Shown here in pieces: positions 1-7,281 of a stretch of DNA of 10,000 nucleotides (position 1 is its first letter; each line of letters opens with the position of its first letter). The DNA is from Nymphaea colorata (Eukaryota; Streptophyta; Magnoliopsida; Nymphaeales; Nymphaeaceae), in contig NC_045140.1 of NCBI RefSeq assembly GCF_008831285.2, forward strand, positions 29,465,608-29,475,607, written 5' to 3'. Under the pieces are notes generated by a model. That model did no database searches. It was not told the origin of the DNA and was given only the letters and a program-made list of their open reading frames with translations. Both the position numbers and the translations under genes were made by a program.

Positions 1-45
1 TTACAATCGTTCGCGATACAAGATCACACTCACAACTCACTCAAA

Positions 46-72
46 GCAAACCATGCAAACCATGCAAACCAT
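46..72. repeat. Three tandem copies of a 9-base unit, left LTR
   Basis: GCAAACCAT occurs three times in perfect tandem. The same array is at 7255-7281 in the right LTR, so it predates the insertion. Confidence 0.85.
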
Positions 73-499
73 CATCCTAGAGCGTACAAACCACACCCAA
101 TTCCCTAGGAGGCTGGTCGGCTCGTGGTCGTGTCTAGGCCAAGGGCCGTCGAGGTACCACTTAAGCCAACAATGGCCGTAGCCGGGCTGAAAACAAATAC
201 AATGATAAAGCGCCCTGCCCTCGTGTCTATAGGGGGATGGGGGTTATACCTTCCAAGCTGGGCTTGGATATGATCAGCAAGGGCCACGAGGAGAATTCCA
301 ATCCTCGGGCAATACAGCAGCAAGGAGGGAAAGGAGCCGGCTGGAGATGGCAGCGATGGACGCCCGCACTAGGAAGTAGATTCGGTGCCGATGGTCTTCA
401 CGCTAATCAGGAAAGGATGCCGGACAGCTGCTGGAAATGGCCCTCCTGGCCGTGCACACGATGGTAGCAAGAGCTTACTACCGCTGGAAGGATCCCTTT

Positions 500-1390
500 G
501 AGTGTGGGGAGAGCCTTCAAGAACTGGCGGGTTCAAGGAAGAACCCGGACAAACCTAGACCTATCTAAGGCTCGGGTTGGGCTTGGCTGGACTGGGCTCT
601 ATAGGAGGTTCGGTCTAGTAAAGTGGTTTAAGAGTCGGGGTAGGCTTAGTCCGTGGGATTAGGTAAGGATTTTAGGTCACCTAACTACAAGTGAGGCTAA
701 GTGGGAGGACTTCGGACAAGCGAGCCTAAGCTCGGGTCAAGGTCAATGAAGACCGAGAGAGAGTTAGGGTCGACTAGAAGGTAGTAGCTACTGGACCAAG
801 TAGATGCGTCCGGGCGAGAGGGTCAAGAGAGGCACTCGAGGTAAGCTCGAGTCATCTAGGTTGGCTAGTGCGGAAGGAGGATAGGTGGCGGTGCAGATTC
901 CCTAATTCTTCTAAGGCAAGATGAAAGGTGAAGGATTAGGACGAGGCCACACAAAGAGGTTTTCCTAAGGGGGAAGACGGCGCGAGAGGCAAGCTAGAAG
1001 TTGGTTCGGGCTTGGCTGGTCTGGCCAAGAAGAAGCGCCGACTGAGCTAACCAAGGGGAAAGGTTCGGTTTAGAACCTTGGAGAACCTAGCTAAGGAGAA
1101 GAGTTCGGTATAGAACTCGAGGAGACCTAACTACAAGTGGGTCCGTCTAAGGCTGGCTGGGCTAGGTCAAAGCTCGGGTTGACTAAGACTAGATTTGGGT
1201 TCAGATGTAGGGAGGGTCGACTTTGACTAGGCTTAGGTTCAACTGCGGCACGGTTGACTCGGATCAAGTCAAGACTCAAGGGAAAGAAAGTAAGTGCGGA
1301 AGAAAAGGGCGGCTTGGGTCTAGCCGTACAAGTGGGTTCGGTCTTTGGGCAAGTGTTAACTTGATTGCCTTTTGACCGTGGCTACTTTCC
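500..1390. other. LTR interior without genes (left copy; also 7710-8600)
   Basis: This stretch has only short frames interrupted by frequent stops. It is rich in short recurring words such as CTAAGG, GGCTTGG(C/G) and GGTTCGG, including the related pair GGTTCGGTTTAGAACC (1065-1080) and AGTTCGGTATAGAACT (1102-1117), each able to form a stem. The two LTR copies differ at only two positions here (788 and 1243). I see no promoter, RNA gene or protein motif. Confidence 0.5.
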
Positions 1391-2200
1391 ACAAATAAGG
1401 AAAGGAGGCTCGTGCCTAAGGGGAGTCCAGAAGATGACACGATGGGGTTCTAGCTACGAGGAAGTAATTCAAAAACGGTGGTGGTTTCCTAATCTAGTTA
1501 AGGCAAGGAACAACGATGGGAACAGGACAAGGGCTCGAGTGGAGGAGTTACCTAATGAAGAGAGATGAGGTGGCGCAAGCAGATTTCCTAACGGGCTGAG
1601 GATAGGGACCAGGTGGAGGTTACCTAAGGTGGCGCCAAGGGAGATCTTCTCAATCAAGAGAATCGCTAAGAGAGATAGCGATAAGGAAAAGAGGATCCAA
1701 AATGTCCTTAGAATAAGGAAGGAGGATCGCACGAGGAAGGGAGAGTGATTTGGGCTTGGGCCCACTTGAATCTCTCGTAACCTCACAAGGAAAGGAGATT
1801 AGGACATGTGGCAATGATAGGAGGAGAAGGTGGGGCTCGGTTGTGGAAAGGGTGAGCTATAGAAACCGAGAGGGAAAGGAGGAGAAACTAGCTAAGGAAA
1901 TTCCTAAGGCTTTGCCATGTGGAGCCGTGTGGGTCCCATGGGGAAGGAGGTGGCTCGCAAGATGGGAGGAAGGGGTTACACGGTTTAGGGAAGTGATAAT
2001 GAGATAAGCACGAGGTGGCCAGGTGCTTAGGGAATTATGCGTAAAAAGGGGTGGGACGATTTGGGTAAGGATGAGGTGGCAAGCTACTTAGCTAGAAACA
2101 AGGAAAGGTGGAATCATGCGATATCTAGAAGATAAGGCAAGTGGCTACGATGGAAATAAAATCAAGAGGGTAGGTCGACACAAAAGGGGAAGGCTCTTGG
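1390..2200. repeat. Degenerate purine-rich repeat array in left LTR
   Basis: The plus strand is strongly purine-rich and returns again and again to the words AAGGAGG, CCTAAGG and GAGGTGGC. The clearest boxes are GAGGTGGC at 1567, 1947, 2012 and 2073; the last three are spaced about 61-65 bases, suggesting decayed tandem units of about 62 bp. The pattern also explains the low-complexity Leu/Ser-rich 105-codon minus-strand frame at 1469-1786, which repeats LGN. I see no gene. In element sense this stretch would be pyrimidine-rich RNA or DNA. Confidence 0.45.
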
Positions 2201-2790
2201 ATGGGTGACACGTGGCACAACTAAGGGCTAGGATTAACACAACAAAAGAAAGAAGAAGACTTACCAAAATTGAAGCCGACGGTCAAGGAAAGTGCGATGA
2301 AGCACCGGCGGCTAGGGTTGAAGGCCCTAGTGCGCTCCTCCAAGATTGACCAAAATACCCCCACAAGCTAGTTAGGAATTCGAATCCACTGGAGGGTAAT
2401 TCTGTCCTTGTCGTCGGAAAACTCAGGGTGACCGGAAAGTATGCAGCGGCCACCAAAGATAGGACTATTCCGGCCAAGGCTCAATCGTTGTTATGAAACT
2501 CCGATTTTCACCAAATGAACCGAAATGACTCCTTTTCTTTTGGCGATCACCTTGACACTAATTTTCTGCCGTGATCACTCTCTAAACCACCATCTTTCGC
2601 GTATTTTTCTTGCTGTTCTTGCTGGTGGAGTTCTTTTGAAACCGAACTATATTTCTAGACTCTTTTTCACAGTCGGTTCCTTGATTCTTCCAGATTTGCA
2701 CCAAGAGATAAAAGATCGGATCTAGGCCTCGTAAGAGAGATTCTAAAGGTGGCTTTTCCGTTGGAATTCCAGAACTAACTCACGGGTTTG

Positions 2791-3384
2791 GCACCGTGAA
2801 CCAGTCTTAGAACGAACTAGAAAATCACCTCTAGAATGCTCCCAACGAACAACCTATTTCCAACAAGAAATCCCAAAGTACTAACCTCGCTTTTAGTCCT
2901 TTTTGAAGATGAACGTTGTTCGTCCTTCTTCAATCATCCCGGTGGTGGATCAGCCTCTCAACCTTCTGGTTTTTTGGAAGGAAGGTACCGAATTCACTAG
3001 CATGCCGTGGGGAGTATTCGTGGTCTAAGGAGCCGCGCCTTCACCGGAGCTACTTCGTGGTTCTTAGCCTTAACCCGTCGGTCGATAGGAAGGAGAAAGA
3101 CAAGAAAACATAGGTGGAAAGGAAGAGAGACCTTCGGTTGACCAGATGGGGGAAGCAATGTCGAATCACCTAGGAGACGACAAAGAGAAGAAAAACGTCA
3201 CAAAGAAAATGACAAAGGACCGAGATTTACCTTGAGGACGAGTAGGAAAACGCCATGGGGCAAGGAGACGTCAAAAAGGAAGAAGAGAGTGTAAGGCAAC
3301 GAGAGAGACCACTGCGGGAGAGGGGTGAGCCAGAAAAGACGAGAGAGACAAAGGGCCTTGCGCCCAACACCACCAATCAACACA
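2791..3384 (-). other. LTR extension seen only in the left copy
   Basis: The right-copy equivalent would begin one base beyond the window, so membership in the LTR is inferred from the unbroken match up to 2790 and the PPT candidate at 3385. Short plus- and minus-strand frames here (65-66 codons) have no recognisable motifs and no support. A TCACGG/CCGTGA six-base stem with an 8-base loop spans 2780-2799. Confidence 0.5.
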
Positions 3385-3396
3385 TTCTCTTTCTTC
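3385..3396 (-). promoter_or_regulatory. Candidate polypurine tract (PPT)
   Basis: On the minus strand this is GAAGAAAGAGAA, twelve uninterrupted purines, directly followed by TGTGTTG as a candidate LTR start. The opposite LTR end is ...AACA, so the ends would share TGT/ACA. PPTs prime plus-strand DNA synthesis and sit immediately before the 3' LTR, which is where this lies. The boundary cannot be tested here because the matching right-LTR end would fall at about 10594. Confidence 0.5.
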
Positions 3397-3433
3397 AATA
3401 TTCAATAGCATAATTTTTACAAAGGAGCGAAAA

Positions 3434-3441
3434 CTTATATA
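3434..3441 (-). promoter_or_regulatory. TATA-like box, possible LTR promoter
   Basis: On the minus strand this reads TATATAAG, about 30-35 bases before an AT-rich possible initiation region at 3400-3410. It would drive transcription in element orientation. If it is the real promoter it should lie inside the LTR, which would move the LTR edge rightward beyond 3441 and conflict with the polypurine-tract candidate at 3385-3396. An AT-rich stretch alone could also give this match by chance. Confidence 0.3.
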
Positions 3442-3456
3442 CTACTCTAAGTGACT

Positions 3457-3479
3457 CGGTTCACAATCCGAACCGGTTC
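3457..3479. repeat. Inverted repeat plus overlapping 10-base palindrome
   Basis: CGGTTC (3457-3462) and GAACCG (3470-3475) form a six-base stem with a seven-base loop. The right arm also begins the palindrome GAACCGGTTC (3470-3479). It lies just upstream, in element sense, of the TATA-like box at 3434-3441, so it could be a protein-binding site. That is speculative. Confidence 0.35.
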
Positions 3480-3560
3480 TTTACATGATTCAATTCTAAT
3501 ACTAAAGAAATCCAAATCTGAATTAAAGTGGACGCTACCCGTCCAAAGAATTGTAAACCC

Positions 3561-3642
3561 ACGGATCTAGGATCCGTTTTCTCTTGGGCGCATGGATGAG
3601 CTTGGGTAGGCTCATCCCGATTTGCCTAGGTTCCGCCTAGGC
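3561..3642. repeat. Cluster of three perfect inverted repeats just after the stop codon
   Basis: Within about 100 bases downstream (element sense) of the stop codon there are three consecutive perfect stems. They are 3624-3630 with 3636-3642 (7 bp, 5-base loop, GCCTAGG), 3594-3601 with 3610-3617 (8 bp, 8-base loop, GGATGAGC), and 3561-3567 with 3571-3577 (7 bp, 3-base loop, ACGGATC). Their density suggests a structured 3' untranslated element in the RNA, possibly for RNA stability, 3' processing or packaging. Only the stems are seen; the role is inferred. Confidence 0.55.
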
Positions 3643-3656
3643 TTACTCCGTTTGAT

Positions 3657-6368
3657 CTAGGTTCTAGGACTCCGTATAGGTTCAGACCAATCTAGTCGGG
3701 TGAGTCCCAAACTTGGATCATGACCGCTTCTGAGGTTCGACCTTGTATCTCTTGCACTTGGCCGTTGTTGCTCCGCCCCTGCAATAACTCCAAGTTGCTT
3801 TTTAACCTCGTGAGACGATCTTTCTAGGCTGGTCAAGTCATTTCCAGCCTCCACGAGCCTTGCTGGACCTACTTTGGTCCCGGGTTTGGTCCTAACGGAC
3901 CTAGTGGAAATTTGGCTCGTAACAGATCCACCCTCCTTAGAATGAGCTTGTCCCCAAGCTCTTACCACACATTCTTCCGGATGGGTCTGTTCTCCACTTG
4001 CTACCCCTTTACGTTTTTCTGGTCCATAATCCCTGGGTAGTGTTCTTAAGGAGTTCCTTAGGTCTAAGAAACACCTTCTTGGGCCTCTCGAATAAACTTG
4101 AGTGTAGGCCCTAGCTGAACCGCTCTCCACTTTTGATTGCAACTGCCTTGGACCGTAGTCTCTTGGTAGCTGCCCAATAAAAAGCTTATGCTGCCCTTGC
4201 AGCGCTCTGTCCATAGATGGAGTACGCAGCATCGTTTTGTTCTCAATTGATTCCTTGCCTTTATTCAAGGCCCACTGCGCTTCTGCTGCACTTATCTTAC
4301 TTGGGCTATGTCCGTGAGTTATAAGGGTGTCGTTTGAATCCTTTAACTCACGACTACAGTTGGGAGAGTCTGGGAACTGATAGGCTATCCAACGCTCTGG
4401 GTATAGTTTTTCAACTCGGTGCCCCAGAGCTGGTGTTTGTTGTTTGTGGCCACCCTCCTTAGGATGAAGCTGTCCTTGGAATTTATCTAAGGTGGCCAGC
4501 GAATACCCCCTACTTTCGTTTGGCATTACTTGCGCAATGAGGGTTTCTTGATCTACCTTGCTTGGTTGCTGTTCCCATTTTTGCTCCTTGGGGTAGATCC
4601 TAAATTTTCCATGGTAATCCTCCGAACTGCTCTTGCTGTCATTTTCAGGTTCCGCGAGGATTCCTTGGGACGTAGCCAAGATTTCATCTTCTAACAATCC
4701 TCGGACGATGAATGACTTGGTTCTTTGTCCAAGTTCGGGTTTGTTAGGGCCCTTTTGTTGACGAGTAGTGGTAACCATCCTTGGTTTATTTTGAGTCACT
4801 CCACAAGCTTGGCCTTCTTGCGGTTTACGTATTACTCTCGCCTTTTCTTCCTTTTTCCAAAGGGCTGTACTCTTGCTTTGGGCAACATGAATCTGAAAGT
4901 CTGGACCCACGAGCTCTTGAGTCACTTTCTTTTGAAGTTCTCTTGTTGCCCAACTTCTGTGTGTCTTTTCGAGAGTTAGGTCCATACCACCCTCCTTAGG
5001 TTGAATCTTAGCCGTAAGAACATCAAGGGTGGGTTCTGGTTCTTCGTTGGTAGAACTTTCTTTTGGTTCAATAACTGTGTGCCCTTCTGAGCTTTGACAT
5101 GTGCTTTCAATTTCTTCAAGGATTTCTCGCTCTGTCCATGAATCTGTTGTCTGCTCAGGTAATGGGAGTAGACTTTTATTACCGCCTCTCTCTTGGGATG
5201 TTTTATGGGGCTTGTCATTCATTCCCCTAACCAAAGTTGCTTGGGATTCGACTGTAGTGTTTTTCTTGTTGGCTTTTTCGAAATCTTCTGCATTAAACTG
5301 CTGAACACTGGGTACTGGCTGAATTGGCGGTTTCATAGAATAAAACTGCCTATATACTTTGGCAATGCCTGTACGTCGTGGCTGGGGAAACGATCCTGAC
5401 TTCTTTGGCATATCCTCCTTGCTAAGTTTGTCTAGCTTTTCCGTGGCTGGAGGAGTAGCAAGTAATCCCTTTTGATCCTTTACTGAGATTGGTCCAGCTG
5501 TAACCTCAAACTCAGTTTTTTCTTGTTGTTTCTTGCTCGGTATGCCATAAGGGAAGTACTCAGTAGCCGGTCCTAGTATGCCTGTCCTCTCCATGGGAAA
5601 CGTTAACAAGCTTTTCGTGGGAGAGGAAAGATTAGGGGTCCGTAGTATCCCTTTCTTAGTAACGACAACTTTTGTGCCATTCGAAGATTTTCCATTATCG
5701 AATGTGGCACCACTTTTGACCGACAATTCAGGTGCCCCATCACTTGATGATGCTGCACTATCACTTTCTGATGAGGTTTCTTCATCGCTGTCGTCACTAC
5801 TCTCTATGTCCGACTCCGTATCTGACTCGGTAGCAGGTTCAGACCGCCTATTATCGCTGGCTATTTCCTTATTTCTAATCGCCTCTCTGTGATCCATCCT
5901 TTCAAGCATCGAGTTCATCTTTTTGAGCACTTCGTCCCACATAAGAGACCTTGTGCTTTGGTCATCTTGCTCATCTTCGTCGTTAGACTCCCGATGATAT
6001 TCTTTTTGCTTTTCGGTCACAGGCGTGAGTCTTTCTTCTAACACGAAGCGAAGACTCGAGAAACCAACTTCGATAACATCTCCATGGTAGATTGGCGCCC
6101 AAACTTGATATTTCACTTCGTATCCAGCTACACTAAGTCTACTCGGGTAAGTGGTTTTGGTGACCCACACTTTTTGGTTATCCTTATTTATGGCTAACTC
6201 AAAATGACACCCTTGTAAGCTGAGGTGTCGGATCCTCAAGTTGCAATCGGGGTTACTGCCTACTTGGATATAAGTCCACTTTGGGCCTTGGTCCCAAGTA
6301 CGCCCGTGGATCAACGTATCTTTCCGAATGCAAACTCCATTCTCATAGGTGCAAAGGATTAAGTCCAT
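3657..6368 (-). CDS. FHA-like domain protein encoded in the gag position of the retrotransposon
   Basis: A 903-residue frame ending in TAG at 3657. I place the start at the ATG at 6368-6366. It has A at -3 and G at +4 (favourable plant context) and is the first ATG after an in-frame TAG at 6408-6410. Seven more codons reach a GTG at 6389, which is not a likely eukaryotic start. Residues about 20-111 look like an FHA fold: a Gly in the VGSNPDCNLRI strand (G37), a conserved-type His (H55), then GY (G82) and HGDVIEVG (G96-D97). The usual FHA Arg, Ser and Asn ligands for phosphothreonine are replaced (S38, Q52, A81). Residues about 143-171 could form an amphipathic helix. Residues 181-210 are an acidic Ser/Asp/Glu tract. 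From 240 on it is basic and probably disordered, with recurrent (R/K)TGI, L-x-TP, PKEGG and LPRDYGP motifs. It has no zinc knuckle, protease, RT or integrase motif. It may be a divergent gag-like RNA- or particle-binding protein or a captured host gene. Function is unknown. An intact 2.7-kb frame suggests selection or very recent insertion. Confidence 0.85.
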   Translation of the reverse strand: MDLILCTYENGVCIRKDTLIHGRTWDQGPKWTYIQVGSNPDCNLRIRHLSLQGCHFELAINKDNQKVWVTKTTYPSRLSVAGYEVKYQVWAPIYHGDVIEVGFSSLRFVLEERLTPVTEKQKEYHRESNDEDEQDDQSTRSLMWDEVLKKMNSMLERMDHREAIRNKEIASDNRRSEPATESDTESDIESSDDSDEETSSESDSAASSSDGAPELSVKSGATFDNGKSSNGTKVVVTKKGILRTPNLSSPTKSLLTFPMERTGILGPATEYFPYGIPSKKQQEKTEFEVTAGPISVKDQKGLLATPPATEKLDKLSKEDMPKKSGSFPQPRRTGIAKVYRQFYSMKPPIQPVPSVQQFNAEDFEKANKKNTTVESQATLVRGMNDKPHKTSQERGGNKSLLPLPEQTTDSWTEREILEEIESTCQSSEGHTVIEPKESSTNEEPEPTLDVLTAKIQPKEGGMDLTLEKTHRSWATRELQKKVTQELVGPDFQIHVAQSKSTALWKKEEKARVIRKPQEGQACGVTQNKPRMVTTTRQQKGPNKPELGQRTKSFIVRGLLEDEILATSQGILAEPENDSKSSSEDYHGKFRIYPKEQKWEQQPSKVDQETLIAQVMPNESRGYSLATLDKFQGQLHPKEGGHKQQTPALGHRVEKLYPERWIAYQFPDSPNCSRELKDSNDTLITHGHSPSKISAAEAQWALNKGKESIENKTMLRTPSMDRALQGQHKLFIGQLPRDYGPRQLQSKVESGSARAYTQVYSRGPRRCFLDLRNSLRTLPRDYGPEKRKGVASGEQTHPEECVVRAWGQAHSKEGGSVTSQISTRSVRTKPGTKVGPARLVEAGNDLTSLERSSHEVKKQLGVIAGAEQQRPSARDTRSNLRSGHDPSLGLTRLDWSEPIRSPRT

Positions 6369-6565
6369 TTCTGCTCTACTAGATGGCACCTTAATTCGTC
6401 TTCTACTCTACCAAGCAATGCTGAAGCAAAACACACCAAGAACGCCTAATTCTGCCAAAGCAACCTAACTGCTGGAATAAGCACGCTGAAAACAACTAGT
6501 GTACTGACTTCTGACTGTTCCCTTCAAACTTGGTCAGTAGCAAGATAAAATAGTTACCAAGCTAC

Positions 6566-6610
6566 CCATCAAATTTGAGCTGAATCTGACTTCAGGAAGC
6601 CTCTGAACCA
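6566..6610. repeat. Diverged leader repeat, copy A
   Basis: It aligns without gaps to 6758-6802, about 192 bases away. The first 27 positions match best, sharing CAAATTT and GACTTC, and both copies end with a CTGAAC word. It indicates an old short duplication in the leader. No function is apparent. Confidence 0.4.
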
Positions 6611-6638
6611 ACACAAGGTTTCCGCAGGACTGCTACCC

Positions 6639-6653
6639 GGACAGGTTCTGTCC
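6639..6653. repeat. Small perfect hairpin in the leader
   Basis: GGACAG and CTGTCC flank a three-base loop (GTT). Immediately beyond it the words ACAGG and CTGT recur (up to about 6680), giving a second weaker stem. A leader stem-loop in this place could take part in packaging or dimerisation, but that is inference from position only. Confidence 0.4.
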
Positions 6654-6757
6654 GAACAGGTTGTTCTGTCTAAAACAGGTTCAAAACTAATATCTCTGGG
6701 CCGAATCACCTCGGGTGGTATAAACAACTTTTGTAGAGTATATAAATACGAATCCGT

Positions 6758-6802
6758 CCACCAAATTTCAGGTCAATCCGACTTCTTTTGCCCCCTGAAC
6801 TC
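6758..6802. repeat. Diverged leader repeat, copy B
   Basis: Partner of the segment at 6566-6610. It lies about 160 bases from the primer-binding site. Confidence 0.4.
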
Positions 6803-6961
6803 ACCGATATACTGCCGCAGACTGTCACAGTCCAGAAACCCGAAAACACTGTCTAACTCTAAAAACGGAAATGCTGAAAATAGAATCTGTCTTCTACTGC
6901 CAGTTGACGCCGAATCTTCAAGGCCAAGTGCAAGTAGAGTCCAGATTTTCACCTCAAGACG

Positions 6962-6973
6962 GCTCTGATACCA
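6962..6973 (-). promoter_or_regulatory. tRNA-iMet primer-binding site (PBS)
   Basis: On the minus strand this reads TGGTATCAGAGC, the complement of the CCA-tailed 3' end of plant initiator-methionine tRNA, which primes minus-strand cDNA synthesis in many plant Ty1/copia and Ty3/gypsy elements. It sits two bases (AT) inside the LTR end at 6976. This spacing fixes both the orientation of the element and the LTR edge. The next base departs from the tRNA complement, so the match is 12 bases. Confidence 0.93.
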
Positions 6974-6975
6974 AT

Positions 6976-7209
6976 TGTTAGGACCCCGGAACCCGGCCGA
7001 ACTAGAACCGTCGAACCTAGTCCCGAATCCTAAATCCAAGATCTCCTGAGGTGAGCCTAAATCAAAAACCTAAACAAAATATACAAATGGACTACCCGGC
7101 CGGACAGGACCCCGGCGCAAACCCAGTAGGACGTGAATACAAGGAAGGGTAATCCCAAAAACCTAACTAAGCAAAACCTACTACAATGAACTACGAGGGA
7201 TGTGAGGCT
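6976..7209 (-). repeat. LTR 3' terminal segment (element sense), seen only in the right copy
   Basis: This is the U5-side end of the LTR. Its counterpart in the left LTR lies before position 1. It contains two copies of GACCCCGG (6982 and about 7112) and two of CCCGGCCG (about 6992 and 7096). On the minus strand a TATATTTTG-like AT-rich patch at 7076-7084 lies about 100 bp from the LTR end. It could be a TATA element with a very short R-U5 downstream, but this is weak. No gene is seen. Confidence 0.6.
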
Positions 7210-7254
7210 TTACAATCGTTCGCGATACAAGATCACACTCACAACTCACTCAAA

Positions 7255-7281
7255 GCAAACCATGCAAACCATGCAAACCAT
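7255..7281. repeat. Three tandem copies of a 9-base unit, right LTR
   Basis: Identical to the array at 46-72, with the same copy number. There has been no slippage since the two LTRs separated. Confidence 0.85.

Larger units (their letters stand above)
1..3384 (-). repeat. 3' LTR (left copy), partial; right boundary provisional
   Basis: Positions 1-2790 match 7210-10000. I count 18 substitutions, at left-copy positions 368, 386, 788, 1243, 1412, 1415, 1476, 1546, 1567, 1884, 2095, 2206, 2310, 2334, 2366, 2424, 2455 and 2487. There is also one extra G at 7403 in the right copy. Twelve of the substitutions are transitions and six are transversions, spread as expected for neutral decay after insertion. 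The first 234 bases of this LTR lie before the window. Extension from 2791 to 3384 is inferred from a polypurine tract candidate at 3385-3396 preceded by CA. The matching part of the right LTR is outside the window, so the true boundary could be anywhere from 2790 to 3656. No gene is supported inside: the short ORFs are low complexity or are broken between the copies. Confidence 0.82.
3397..3656 (-). other. 3' untranslated part of the internal region
   Basis: About 260 bp between the ORF stop and the candidate polypurine tract. No coding potential is seen. It contains the inverted-repeat cluster (3561-3642), the CGGTTC/GAACCG stem and the TATA-like box annotated separately. Some or all of it could turn out to belong to the LTR. 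Confidence 0.5.
6369..6961 (-). other. Leader between primer site and ORF
   Basis: About 590 bp separate the primer-binding site from the ATG, in the position of the untranslated leader and packaging region of LTR elements. It contains two diverged copies of a roughly 45-base segment (6566-6610 and 6758-6802; about 31 of 45 positions match) and a hairpin-forming ACAGGTT-rich patch around 6639-6680. A plus-strand TATATAAATA at 6739-6748 is the wrong orientation for the element. I find no supported gene. An 88-codon minus-strand frame at 6773-7039 runs through the primer site into the LTR and is not credible. Confidence 0.6.

Noticed and set aside
1469-1786. 105-codon minus-strand frame, also at 8679-8996
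   Set aside because: Open in both LTR copies, but Leu/Ser low complexity arising from the purine-rich complementary strand, with no domain. The copies are too similar for conservation to mean anything.
2525-2725. 66-codon plus-strand frame, identical at 9735-9935
   Set aside because: Identity over about 200 bp is expected at this LTR divergence. It has no recognisable motif and is antisense to the element.
2787-2802. TTTGGCACCGTGAACC, reminiscent of a plus-strand primer-binding site
   Set aside because: No LTR-type CA end precedes it, and the opposite edge at 6976 has a strong minus-strand PBS with no polypurine tract beside it. A plus-oriented element is not supported.
5578-5892. 104-codon plus-strand frame inside the long ORF
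   Set aside because: Antisense shadow of the acidic Ser/Asp-rich coding stretch.
6387-6389. GTG as the start of the long ORF, seven codons upstream of the ATG
   Set aside because: GTG initiation is not expected in a eukaryotic element, and the ATG at 6368 has a favourable context.
6739-6748. Plus-strand TATATAAATA
   Set aside because: It points toward the LTR, with no gene downstream, and lies in an AT-rich leader. Chance is the simpler explanation.
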